DNA of 64,000 nt. Origin: Archilochus colubris (Eukaryota > Chordata > Aves > Apodiformes > Trochilidae). A program made the position numbers and the translations under genes. Within the stretch, counting starts at the first letter, position 1; each line of letters opens with the position of its first letter. Below, piece after piece: positions 28,509-39,965 of the stretch. The notes beneath the pieces were generated by a model. The model saw nothing but the letters and a program-made list of their open reading frames with translations, ran no database searches and was not told where the DNA came from. The DNA lies in assembly GCA_023079485.1 (NCBI GenBank), contig CM041090.1, forward strand, positions 37,536,874 to 37,600,873, written 5' to 3'.

Positions 28509-29115
28509 TCTGTGAAATTGAAATCTGTCTTTTAAAATACCTCAAATACAAACACACACATTTACAAGACTTCTATTCTGGTCAGGGCTTAGTAATAAAT
28601 AGCAGAGTTTCCTTGCAGTGAGGAGTGAACTCACTGAAAATTCCCATTGCATCATGAAAACCATTCTAGGAGAGCACCAATCCACCAGTAAGTCTGGTTT
28701 TAATGTTTAAAAAGTTGCATATGACCAAAACAGACCATCTGTCTTGGGAACCCCATTCTCACAGACTCACAGTACCTATGGCAGAAATTCTGCACTACTT
28801 CAAATTGCATGTACATGGCTGGAAAAGGAATCAACTAACACCTGATTTTAGCTGTTACCAGCACTGTCACCCCATGCCAAAGTGACACATTTCTGGTACT
28901 TCACAGTGAACTTTCAGTGCTGGCTCTCAAGCCTCCCTGGCATTTAAAAGCAGACAAGACCCAGCTTTTGGCAGCACTTGTCAAGCAGCTTGACTTACAG
29001 AACTATAATTGTCTTGGTAAATGCACTCTTTTCCTGAACTGCTTCATCTTGAAGGAGGCAAGGAAAAATACAACATTATTATCTTTAAGATTAGCCCAGA
29101 AAACAAACCAATGAT

Positions 29116-29121
29116 GCAGGG
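29116..29121. repeat. Left copy of GCAGGG direct repeat
   Basis: Six bases immediately outside the left palindrome arm, identical to 29347-29352; a probable target-site duplication. Confidence 0.65.
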
Positions 29122-29346
29122 TGTAGTGAAATAAGGCAACCAGGTGCCACTAATTCCCAGGGAGAGGCATGAGCTTGTGTTAAACCCACCTGTGCCTAAT
29201 TAGGGTGGGCCCCCACTGCGTTTATTGGCCCCCTAATCCTGCTCATGCGCAGTGGGGGCCCACCCTAATTAGGCACAGGTGGGTTTAACACAAGCTCATG
29301 CCACTCCCTGGGAATTAGTGGCACCTGGTTTCCTTATTTCACTACA
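29122..29346. mobile_element. 225-bp fold-back (palindromic) element with 6-bp flanking direct repeat
   Basis: Two inverted arms, 29122-29220 and 29248-29346, are each 99 bp with two mismatches and no gap, around a 27-bp spacer (29221-29247). The outer ends are TGTAGTGAAATAAGG and its complement, giving TG...CA termini. GCAGGG occurs directly before the left arm (29116-29121) and directly after the right arm (29347-29352), as expected for a target-site duplication. No coding capacity. It could be a non-autonomous element or an inverted pair of copies of a longer repeat. I do not recognise the family. Confidence 0.85.
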
Positions 29347-29352
29347 GCAGGG
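29347..29352. repeat. Right copy of GCAGGG direct repeat
   Basis: Six bases immediately outside the right palindrome arm, identical to 29116-29121. Confidence 0.65.
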
Positions 29353-31959
29353 TATTCTAGGCCAGAGACTATCACTCCATAGACCTGGAGAATTCAAAAA
29401 GAAGAAGCACACTGGGCAGCTTGTGGCAAAACACTTTTTGGTCAGGCTTTTCTTGGTGTCTCCCTCACCTGCTCCCAGCTTCTCAAGCCAGCACTCCCAT
29501 CCTGATCATAACATCTCCAAACCCTCTTACACAAGTGCAGTAGTTCCTTTCTAAGTATCTCCTTCCACCTGGAGATGTGTCCCTGGAGCCTGCTGCTTGT
29601 CACCCAACAGAAGCAACCTCAGATCAGTACAGCCTCAACCAGCAGCTCTCTCCTCTCCTGTCTTCCAGGATGGAGTCACCAACCCAACTAATTATAAAAA
29701 TCAAGTCATCCCCCTGGAAATCTGTCTCATGCAGCTAAAGCTACCTGAGTCCATGGCTCAATCAGTTTTTCAGCAAGATCAAAGCCTGTGCAGTTGTTCA
29801 AGGAGCTTTTCAATTACTCCTCCAGTTTCCATCATGAATTATGGCAGCACTTGAAGAGTGCCAAAACCCAGAGGGATCGATTACTTTTGCCCTGTGACAG
29901 GCAGCAAGCTGGGGGGACACAGAAGAAGCTGTAAGCACAGTGTCATACATTATGCACAGACACAGTTTTACTGTCAAATGATTGACAATAGCTACTGGAT
30001 GTCACTATTTTAAGGATAATGTCATTTGTGTAATTATCTGGCAGGGTCTCTCTTCAGTGCCTGCCATTATTCACAAAAGAAGAATTAGACTGAAATCCAT
30101 CTACACAGTAAGCAGATTTTCTATTCTGTTCTATGCAGACAATTGCTGTGCTCTAGAATCTTGATACCTAATCTATGTATCACTAGTAATCTTCATATTC
30201 TCAGGACCAGGAGAATATTAAAATAACACCCCTTCTCTGTTTCACTGTGCTACATATATCATATGAGTTCATACTTAAAAATAATTTTATATTCTCTGTC
30301 CTCACCTGACCACCTGTTTTTCATACTGGAGCTCAAGCTAGGAAGAGAAAGAGAAGTGGCTTATAATTGATTCATCCTATCATCTCACAGCAGATAGGAA
30401 AGTGTCCCCCATACAGCCCCCAGCCCTTGGCCACTTCAGCCCTCAGCTGTTCTGGCTTTAACAGCTTCTTTCAGGTTCAAACCTGAGTTTATCTGATACA
30501 GGAGGGCACGCTACTAAAGACAGGACTGCACCACCTGAATTAAACTATGCAAAGCCCCAAACTGTTCAGTATTTGGTGCAACCCACAGTCTGAAATGGTA
30601 CCAGCAGAGCCTTACTGGGATCTGGACCCAGTTGTGGGTCCCAGCTGTACAACTGTAACCAAGGAGCAAAAAGAGAGAGCTGATGTTATTCATTATACTG
30701 CTGGCATGGCACAAGTAGAACTGAGCAGAGCTACAGCAGAAGATACCCAAATATGCATGGTTTGCTGCTGGAACCCAAGTTCCAAGGAAAACAACTGCTG
30801 TTCTTTCCCAGTGCTCTGGCCAAGAGGACACAGAGGTGTTCTGCAAAGCATATCAGAAAGAAACCTGTCTGTAAAATCAGACTAGTTCAATGCTGACTTC
30901 TCCTTCCTCTAGCTGTCCTGTTCCCCCCCAGAAGATGCCTTGCTCTGCCTCTGGTGTATCTGGTAGGATGCTGGTCAAATGTTCCTCTAGGCCAGGGGGG
31001 ACTCTGTGAAGCAGCCTGGTGTCTGCTCCATGCTGGTCAGTCTGTGCCTTGATGCTTGAGCTGACAGCAGAGCACTTTGGCAGTACAGAAGGGAAAAAAT
31101 GTAACCAAACTTTCCTGCTGAGTACAGAGGAATGACAGGAAACCATTTCCCATACACAACACTCTTTTTTTTTTGAGCAGCCTTGAGACCTGGGAGCAGA
31201 GGCTGGTCTGAGGAGAAAACGATGCTCTGATCCTGTTGTAAACAAAAAGATGCCAGACACAGACAGGAAAGTAAAACTCCTACTTGTAGGACAATGGCAG
31301 GAATGAAAAGACTTAGCAGCTGAGAGGCAGCAGATAGGTATGTCAAATAGATAGGATTTAAACACAGGCCCATAGCTAACACAGGGAAAGAGTCTTGGGT
31401 GGAACCAGCAAATATTAGCCTTTAACAAGACACACAGTGTCAAAAGCAACAGCTCCTTGCTTTTACCTCCCAGAAAAATCCAAGTTTTACTTAACATCTC
31501 TCCCTTTGTCATCAGTCTGACATGTGCTCTGCAGGACAGGCCCACCAGCGCAGCACCACATTTTCTGTTGGTCAGCAGGTACATAGAAGGGGCAGTTCTG
31601 GGGCTGATACAAACCACCTATGTCTGCAGAGCAACGTGAATTTACACCAGTGCAAAACTGAGCCCCAGTGCCTCAGAAGAAAAACCTGTCCTCCATGCTT
31701 GCACATATCTTATGGGAAGGTTCTCCCTGTAGTCAGGGCTGCAGCCAGGAGTTTCATTCCTTCCTGGAAGCTGCTGCACCTTGGACAACGTGTGTGGGAA
31801 AAGTGAAGGTTTTGTTATCCCAGCTGACCACTTGTTCTTGGTGGTCAACAAGTGACAAGTTATTTATTCAAGCAGAAAACCCAAGCTATCATCTCAGCCG
31901 TGGGGTTCAGACAAAGAGAATGAACAAATGAACGAATTAATTAATCAATGTAGAGCTCA

Positions 31960-32154
<195 letters not shown>

Positions 32155-34834
32155 TCACAACCTCTGTCAGGCTTAGGAAATTGTAAGTAAATCTATTATT
32201 TCACAGAAAAAAACCAACCAACCAAAAAAAAAAAACCCTGGAACAACCTGATTTAGCACTCATAAAATGTTGGGAAAAGAAAAAAAAAAAATCCTGATTT
32301 TTTTCCAGGAAATATTAAATCACTACCAGGAAGGTGTGTTTGTACCTCCTTGCTCTGAACTCCTCTGAAAAATTTCGCTCCCAGTCATAGAATGAAATTC
32401 TATGTTCACATATGGATTAGCAGCCACAAGAGGAATCTGTAAAAAGTCACTTGCTTCCTACTAAACGCCTCCGATCTCAGCAGAAGGATGCTCCATAAGA
32501 TAATGTTCATAACCAGACTGCTCACAGACTGCAGCCTCACCATGACAGTGCAAGGGCTCAGGAACAGCAATGAAGACATTCTCTCAAAGGCATCTCCACA
32601 CTACTTCTGGGGAATGTGTGTTGTTTTCCAGAATGGTTTTTCCCACCATATGTTTGCCTGAGAGCTGCTTTTTGGGCCCTCAGATTTCAGCTTTCCTCAC
32701 AGCTCTGATTTACCTGCAGAGACCTCTGGGTGATAAAAGAACTGATAAGGATGAAGTATTGGGCAGAAAAGCAACCCATTCAATAAAGTTCAGTACTTTA
32801 ACCACAGCTCCTGGTCTTTGAGGTTTCATTTTTGGCTTTGTTCTGGGGTTTGTTGCTTTTTTTAAAGCACTTGCTTAAGCTGCATGTTCAAGTGTCTGGG
32901 CATGGGTTTAATGCATGAGAACGGGGTACCTGATTAACTGGGAGTGCAAGGACACACAGTGATTTGTCACACAATTACACACTAGCACTGCTACAGCCTG
33001 GTTCAAAAAAAATTCTCTAATTGTTTCAGTACATTAAGTATTGATTGTTCCAGTTTTACTCTGAATATCTGGAATAAGCAGGCTGGAAAAGAACTATACA
33101 ATTCAGATGAGACCAGTCAGCCTTTTAATGGTACCATTTGCCCTTCCTTTCCCAAAAGCCCCTTCCCAGGTCTGATGTTAATAATCTACAAGGTAGTTTT
33201 AAACCCTCTCAAAGTTGAAGAGGGTAAGCATTGTTATGCTCCACTTTCTGGCAACCAGCCAGCTTGAAATGACTACTGGTATTAACATCTTCAGATTCAC
33301 ACAGCAGAATAAAAACAACCAGGAAACTTTTCACTCCTTTCTGGACACCAGCAGGAAAGCAAATGGCATGTGACAGATAAGGACAGCTTACTTCCCATCA
33401 CCATCCAGGACTCTGCTCAGCAGATCCTTCTGGGCTCTTTCCAAAAGCTAAGATAGACGTGTTCCCAGAAATTTCACAATACTGCTGCATGGAGCACCAA
33501 GGCTATGTATTAAGTGCTATCTCCAGTCCATCTAGATAACAATACTTCATTCTTTCACTCTGCCTTTATTATTTGAACATACAACTAGGTGAGCATACAT
33601 ATATTTTCTACTCTTTCCTGAAAGGTAAGCTTCAGGGTTCAGAGTTAACTCTCCCTATCTTAAAACATACGTGCCCTGCTTCTCCAGCACTGCAAAACTC
33701 CACCAGCCCCTCTGGATGTACTCATCTGCACTGTGATGATTAAAGGAAGATATTGCTTTTTCTTTCTCAAATGTTCAGGAGCACAGAAACTGTTGGGTTT
33801 TAAAACTCACATCACTGCTGATGTGGAATTAGCACCTTTTCCTTACAAACAGCTCTTGCTTCTGATTTACTGCAATCCTGACCAGGTGTCACTGCATGTA
33901 TTACATGGTGCTCTCAAGTGTAACAGCTAACACCTCACCTCCACCCACAGTCTTATTCACAGGTCAAGCAAAAATTATGGATTATTTAACTACTGAAGCC
34001 CATTTAGGCTTAACAAACCTTTAGACTAGACACTTTAAATTATTATTTTGTTTTCAAGAAGAGGTTTAGCTAATTGAGTGTTTTCTAACACTGAGAAATC
34101 CTGTTAGGTTGCTGAAGAAAAGAGCAGCACTAATGAGCACCTTCTGCTCACTAGGATATAAGAGCCAAGCAAGGTCTTCTATTTCTACTCTTAAGCAGGA
34201 CCATCAACTTGCCCAACAGTGAAGACCAAACCACTCTCCCAGGAATCATTAAGAAGTAAAATGAACCATGGTATTTTATAAAAAAATTACTATTTGCACC
34301 ATGCAGAGTAAGAGTGAATAAACAGCTTTAAAGGTGCCAGGAGAAGGAAATCTTAAAGCATCAGCTAGTTTAGATGTTTAGATACTTGCAATTTTGACCT
34401 GACTTAGAGTTATGTGCCTCCTTTCTTGGGGACTACCAGTGGGAATTAGGAGGAGCTGAAAGATGGAGTGGTATTTGACAGGGCTTAATGCTGAAACCCT
34501 CTCATTAGTATTTTTCTATTCATTGCTCAGAAGTGTTCCCCAATCTGCTATCTCTGTTTGACATTGGCAGAAGTAAGAAATGAGCATTTGAGTCACCAGG
34601 AAACAGTGACGTGAAAGCCTTCAGAGCAGCAGTAGCCACATGAGGAAATCACATTGCACCATTTCTGGACTGGGAATGAGATGAGCAAAGCCACAGAGCA
34701 ATTGTTAGTGTAAACTAAAGAAACACTTGCAGGAAACAAAGTCTGTGGGATCAAGTGGGCTCATCTCAAGGCTGGCAAACATCTTGAGATTAGCGCTGCC
34801 AATGTCAGCACAAGGGAACTGTTTGTTGTTTTTT

Positions 34835-34836
<2 letters not shown>

Positions 34837-34865
<29 letters not shown>
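34837..34865. repeat. T29 homopolymer
   Basis: Twenty-nine consecutive T on plus. On minus, AATAAAGT directly precedes the A29 run, which resembles a retroposed poly(A) tail. Confidence 0.9.
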
Positions 34866-34870
<5 letters not shown>

Positions 34871-37800
34871 ATTTGTTTTAATTTTCCCTTGACATCCTTA
34901 TTTGTTCGCTTATTAGTAGGGCAGGGGCTGGAAGCACATACTATGTCCTAAGGACAGTGTTTGACAGCAAATAGATATTGTTGTCTTAGCAGGGTGTTGG
35001 TGGGGTTTAAACAGAGTCCCTGACTGCAAATGACACTGGGTGGGGCAATCCTCATTACTGCCCCTTGCAAACACAAGCACCCACTGAAATCCAACTCAAA
35101 CATCACTTTAGCCCCTTGTCCTCACCAGTTCAACTAGAAAGCTATTTTGAACCCTCATACCCTTTGTCTGCATCATCATGAAGGGGGAACCAGATTTTAT
35201 TAAAAGAGAACCAGTTCCTTCCCCATGCCCAGAAAGTCCAGTGTGATGCCTAACTTCCACACCATTCTAGCTGAGTAAAAACTGAAGTCCACATACAACC
35301 CACACAGGACCAAAGACCTCTGAAGACAACTAAGGTGACAGCCTCATCTCCTATCACTAAGTAAATAGGACAGGGCAGCATAATTGTCCCTGTTCAGGAC
35401 CATGGAGGATGGAGATGGGGAAAGATGAGCATCTCCTACATGGAGACACAGAAGAATAGAGCAAAGCTGCCTTTCCACAGCCCCAGAAAAGCTGCTGTGC
35501 CATGGGCAGCATGAAACCCAGAAGGGTCTTCTCTCAAGTGAGTCATTGGGGGAGGTTCCCAAGACCCACTGGAAAACATCACCATGACCTCCCCAGCCTC
35601 CAGAGCCACCAGGAACAAGCTTGCACAAGCTCAATACATCCCATCCCATCAGAGCTCTCCCAGATACTGGTTCTGCCCACACTGCCTCCCCTGCAGGACA
35701 AGGGACTGAGCCACCTCACCAAGCACACATCCCTGCAGTAATTTCACCCAAGCCTTCTCTTTAGCTGACAGCTGCCATATAAGGCAGCATCTGGAGGATA
35801 TGGAGATAAATCCCTTTTAGAGCAATGGTCCGTATTTCCCCCCTCCCCCCCCCCCCAAAAAAAAAAAGAAAAAAACCCCAAACCAACAACAAAACAAAAC
35901 CAAAAATAGGCCTGGCTCAGGAATTCCACTAAGTTTGCATTTAATCTTTTCAGAAATAATTCAGGCACACAACTCCTAAACAAATCAGCTTTCGGCTCAG
36001 TCAGAGTTCACTGGAGCCAAACCATTTCCCCAAGAAAATAGAGATTTTCCTATGTTTTGGCAGTTTATGCTTTGCAGAGCAGAAGGCAGGATTTCAAAAC
36101 TATCTCTATACAGAGACATCTGTGTCACTGCTTCCCAGCTAAAGTTTATTGTTTCCAAAAAGAGTAGCAGAGCTTAGGGAGCTTGGAAGCAAATTATTAC
36201 AAGACAATTACAAGAGCTGGCAGGCTCCCTCAGCACTCTCAGCGTTCCTGTTCTCCCTTCGTGGTCCACAACCCCCACACAAAGCAATCTGCCTCAGGTC
36301 TTGCTGGGAGCATGCAAACAAACCAGGCTGTCTCAGTACCAGGCTTTGGAAAGCCACATGTCCAAACTCCCCCAGCAGATCAAGTGACCATCCGTATCTG
36401 GGTCAAGTCACAGGACCCGGAGGAGGAACAATAAACAGGACTGTTTTCTCAGTGTTTACCTTCACAGGAGTAAGACAGCCATGAACCACGCTTGGATGCT
36501 GCTCTCTGCCAAAACGCCTCCCCCTCCATACACACCCTTTGATGGGGCAGCCTCAAATCCTCTTGAGCTGCCCCAACTAAGGGGTTTAAGGGAGGACAGG
36601 CTGTTTGGAGGTTGGGGAGAGTATTCCTGGCAGCATTTCAAAACCAGAGAGCATGGCAGGTGTCACAAGAACAGGCTGACCAAGAGGGAATTGCCAGAAA
36701 AACCTCTGTTTGCCAACACATGCGTGTGCACGGGAGCCGAAGGAGATCTAAGGAGCTCAGCCCCAAATTCTGGGGCAGCGTCAAAGCCACAGCTCACCTG
36801 AATGTGATGGAGCAAGACACTGACTTGGGCTAGGTGAAGATTTGGTCCGTCGATTCCAAACAAGAACAGAGAAGAAAAAACCTCCCTGCACCCTGCTCGC
36901 TCAGCTGCCATTACCCTCATGTGTTAGTGACGCTCCCTAAACACAGCGACGATGGCCACGGCACCTGCACCCCAGCCCAAGGCTCCCAGACAAACACAGA
37001 GGCAGCAGGTTTTACAGCCATCTGCTTACTGATTTTTGGTCCTCTGTCAGCCGTTTTACCTCTCTGCTTCAGTGACCACAGAAGGAGATGCCAGCCTTGG
37101 GAACCATGTCCGCCTAAGGAGCGACTGAGGCAGAGCACAGGAGCGTTGCCACAGACAGCACACGCAGAGAGTGTGTGAGGTGAGGAAGTCTGTGTTGTGC
37201 CACATCTGAAAGGCTGAGAAAGGGAAGGTTTCTTTCTTCCATGGTTTTGTGGGTATTTGTTGTTTTGTTTTTTTTTTTTTTTAGCCAGAAGGAGATTCAG
37301 TGAGAATCCAGTGCAGTCTGAAAGGGGATGAAGGCACAGGCAGCATCTCCTCCAGACTGGGCAGCTGGGGAGTGTGATGCTGAGAAGCAGAGGTCACTTC
37401 CCCACCCTGGGCTCATCTTTAGCTCCTTTAACAAACAGCCATCAGCGTCACTGTCACAAGCAGAGGAACAGGGTCACCACCCGTTATCACTGACAACCAA
37501 GCTCTGCTGTCTCACTCTGCTGCTAGTGGGCACAAGGCAGCCTTTCTGACTCCCCCAAACACTGCCCAGAAAATAACAAATTGGCTCTTGGCATTTGCAT
37601 AAATAAACTCTGCGGGGTCCCTCGGGGTAAAGGCTGCCTCCCATGCGCATGTGTGTGCACAGCACAGTGTTAATAATGCTGAGCTCATTCCAGAAGAGCT
37701 GAACAATGACAACCACAACTCAGGGCTGATGGGAGTTGTGGGTTCCCACCTGCCCCAGAAAGAAAAAAAAAAAAAAAAATCTAACTACACCCTCCAAATT

Positions 37801-38490
37801 TCTGCTCCAGTGGTTGAGATTCTAAGCTTGTGGTCTAGACAGTTTTTGTAGCACACAAATTCAATCATTTCCCTAGAACAATGCATCCTTTGGGATATAC
37901 AAGTGAACCATATGCACACCTTCCTCCTCATCATCTCCCTTCAAGACTGTCTAATTCATAGCAAGATTACAGGATTAGCTCATTATAAAGCCAGGAACTT
38001 TTACTCAACATACACACACAGAAAGTTGAATTTTATCACCGTTTTTGATTTGTATCTGTTCCATTAGAAATAAAACAACCCCCCCAATTATATATATAAA
38101 AAAAATATAGTCTCAAGTATTATGTCAACAAATTAAATCATGTACAAAAAAGGTCTACATAAACCCCACTAAAAAAATAAAATCCACCTTGCCTACCATT
38201 AAAAGAAAATACCAAAAAAATACCAAAAAAATTTGAAAGAATAGATCTAATTAAATCTCTCCCCTCAGACCTTTTAAAAAGGCACTGAAAGTTACATAAA
38301 CACACTTTCCACATGAAAGATCAAAAAACAAGGAGCTTAGAGGGGCATAAATGGAGAGCTAAGGAACTAGACCTTCTCAAGCTGTAGCCATCACCTGTTA
38401 ATCAAAGATTCATAGGACACCTGCACCCCTCAGCTGGCTGCTGGTGTCCTGATGTCTCAGAAGAGTGTAGCTCTGTAAAGATCACACTCT

Positions 38491-38858
38491 CTTTAGTCTG
38501 GAGGAGGCTCAGGGGAGACCTCTTCACTCTCTACAACTCCCTGAAAGGAGGTTGGAGCCAGGGGGGGGTCGGGCTCTTCTCTCAGGCAGCTCTCAGTAAA
38601 ACAAGAGGGCATGGGCTTAAGCTCTGCCAGGGGAGGTTTAGGTTGGACATTAATAAGAAATTCTTTACAGAGAGAGTGATCAGGCATTGGAATGGGCTGC
38701 CCAGGGAGGTGGTGGATTCTCTGTCGCTGGAGGTTTTTAAGAAGAGACTGGATGTGGCACTCAGTGCTATGGTTTGGGAACCACAGCGGTAGTGGATCAA
38801 GGGTTGGACTTGATGATCTCAGAGGTCCTTTCCATCCTGCCTTATTCTCTGATTCTTT
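38491..38858 (+). mobile_element. CR1 LINE 3' fragment (about 370 bp)
   Basis: Same subfamily as the copies at 6123 and 18981: GGAGGAGGCTCAGGGGAGAC, CTCCCTGAAAGGAGGTTGGA, GGTTTAGGTTGGACATTA, GGAATGGGCTGCCCAGGGAG and TGGATCAAGGGTTGGACTTG. The 5' end is truncated inside the ORF region. It is antisense to PRKCH and lies across the hinge exon from the minus-strand copy at 18981. Confidence 0.93.
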
Positions 38859-39884
38859 ATAGCCCTTAGTTCAGAAAAAATCCACTGGGTTTGGAGTGAC
38901 CAATCTGAGCCAGCTCTGGCCTGTTTTTAAAAATAGTGAACCCTGCAATACCTGTTGGCCTGGGACTGGAAGGCTGGAAACTTCTACAAGCTTGGCCAAA
39001 GGTCTTCAGGAAAATTAAGAGTGCTGAAACTCCCAAAGGCCACTTGGCTTGCTATGAGGCCTTTGCGGATCCATTCTCTCACCTTAAACATCACCTGGAA
39101 AGCAAGACAGATTCAAAGAAACCTAAAGCACTGCTGGGTCTCACCTCAGCTGGTTACCTCTTCTCTGAAATTTGATTGCGTTTTTTCCCCTCTCCTCCTC
39201 CTCAGTAGTGAATGGCACTGCTCACTCAAGCTGCTTGTGAGATTTGGTTCCCTTTCAACCCCTTTTTATGCCACAACATTCTCAATTTTAGTTCCAAATT
39301 AAAAAACTTGAGTTTCACATACTGTGGCTAACCATAGGCAATAGCCTCTCCTTCAGCCACCCTTGCACTGAGCTTGATAATCATGTCAAGCAGTGGTCAT
39401 CCCTCTCACAAGCCACTGCAGATGGAGACAGCATTTTCTCAGCTTCATAACAGTGTGAGTATTCAAAGTCCTCCAGCAGCCAGGGGTGGGAAAGTTACAC
39501 TCTGGGGCTACAACACGATGATGGCAGCTAAGCCTTCAGTTCATATTTTCACTTCAGCTCACATCACCTCAACATCCAGCTGAAGTGTGGACACCCAGCA
39601 AAGTTCACAGATAAAATAAGAAACGTCAGTCTGTTCTTGTTTCATCTCCTGCGAGCAAAAGCATTCTGCCTTAAAAAAAAACAACAACAAACAACCCTGA
39701 TCCCAAATGCTCCTGCAACCAAGAGACCACTGCACATCAGAGAGAGATGAGCCTTTCAGACCCGGCTTTGGAGGCCTCACAAATCTGCTTTACTGACAAC
39801 TGGGGCCATGTGCCAAAGATGTCATGCGTTTTTTGTGGATGTGAAGACTGTAAAAATCACAGAAAGACCAGTCTGCTATTGTTC

Positions 39885-39965
39885 CTACACAGGGAAGGAG
39901 ACAGAGGATGGTAGAAACTGTCCCTCCCATGGTCACAAAGCCAATACAAGGTCACTGTGGGACAC
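39885..39965 (-). repeat. Possible degraded MIR fragment
   Basis: The order of blocks (tacacagggaaggagacaga, then a CCCATGGTCACAAAGCC block) resembles the MIR core in reverse orientation, but divergence is high and the match is short. It could be chance. Confidence 0.3.

Noticed and set aside
28003..28557. Phe-rich (minus) and Lys-rich (plus) open frames
   Set aside because: Products of the purine simple repeat, not proteins.
30877..31617. Open frame of 246 codons on minus inside the large intron
   Set aside because: No recognisable domain, composition like random intron (Cys/Ser-rich), and no upstream promoter features. Transcript data could revive it.
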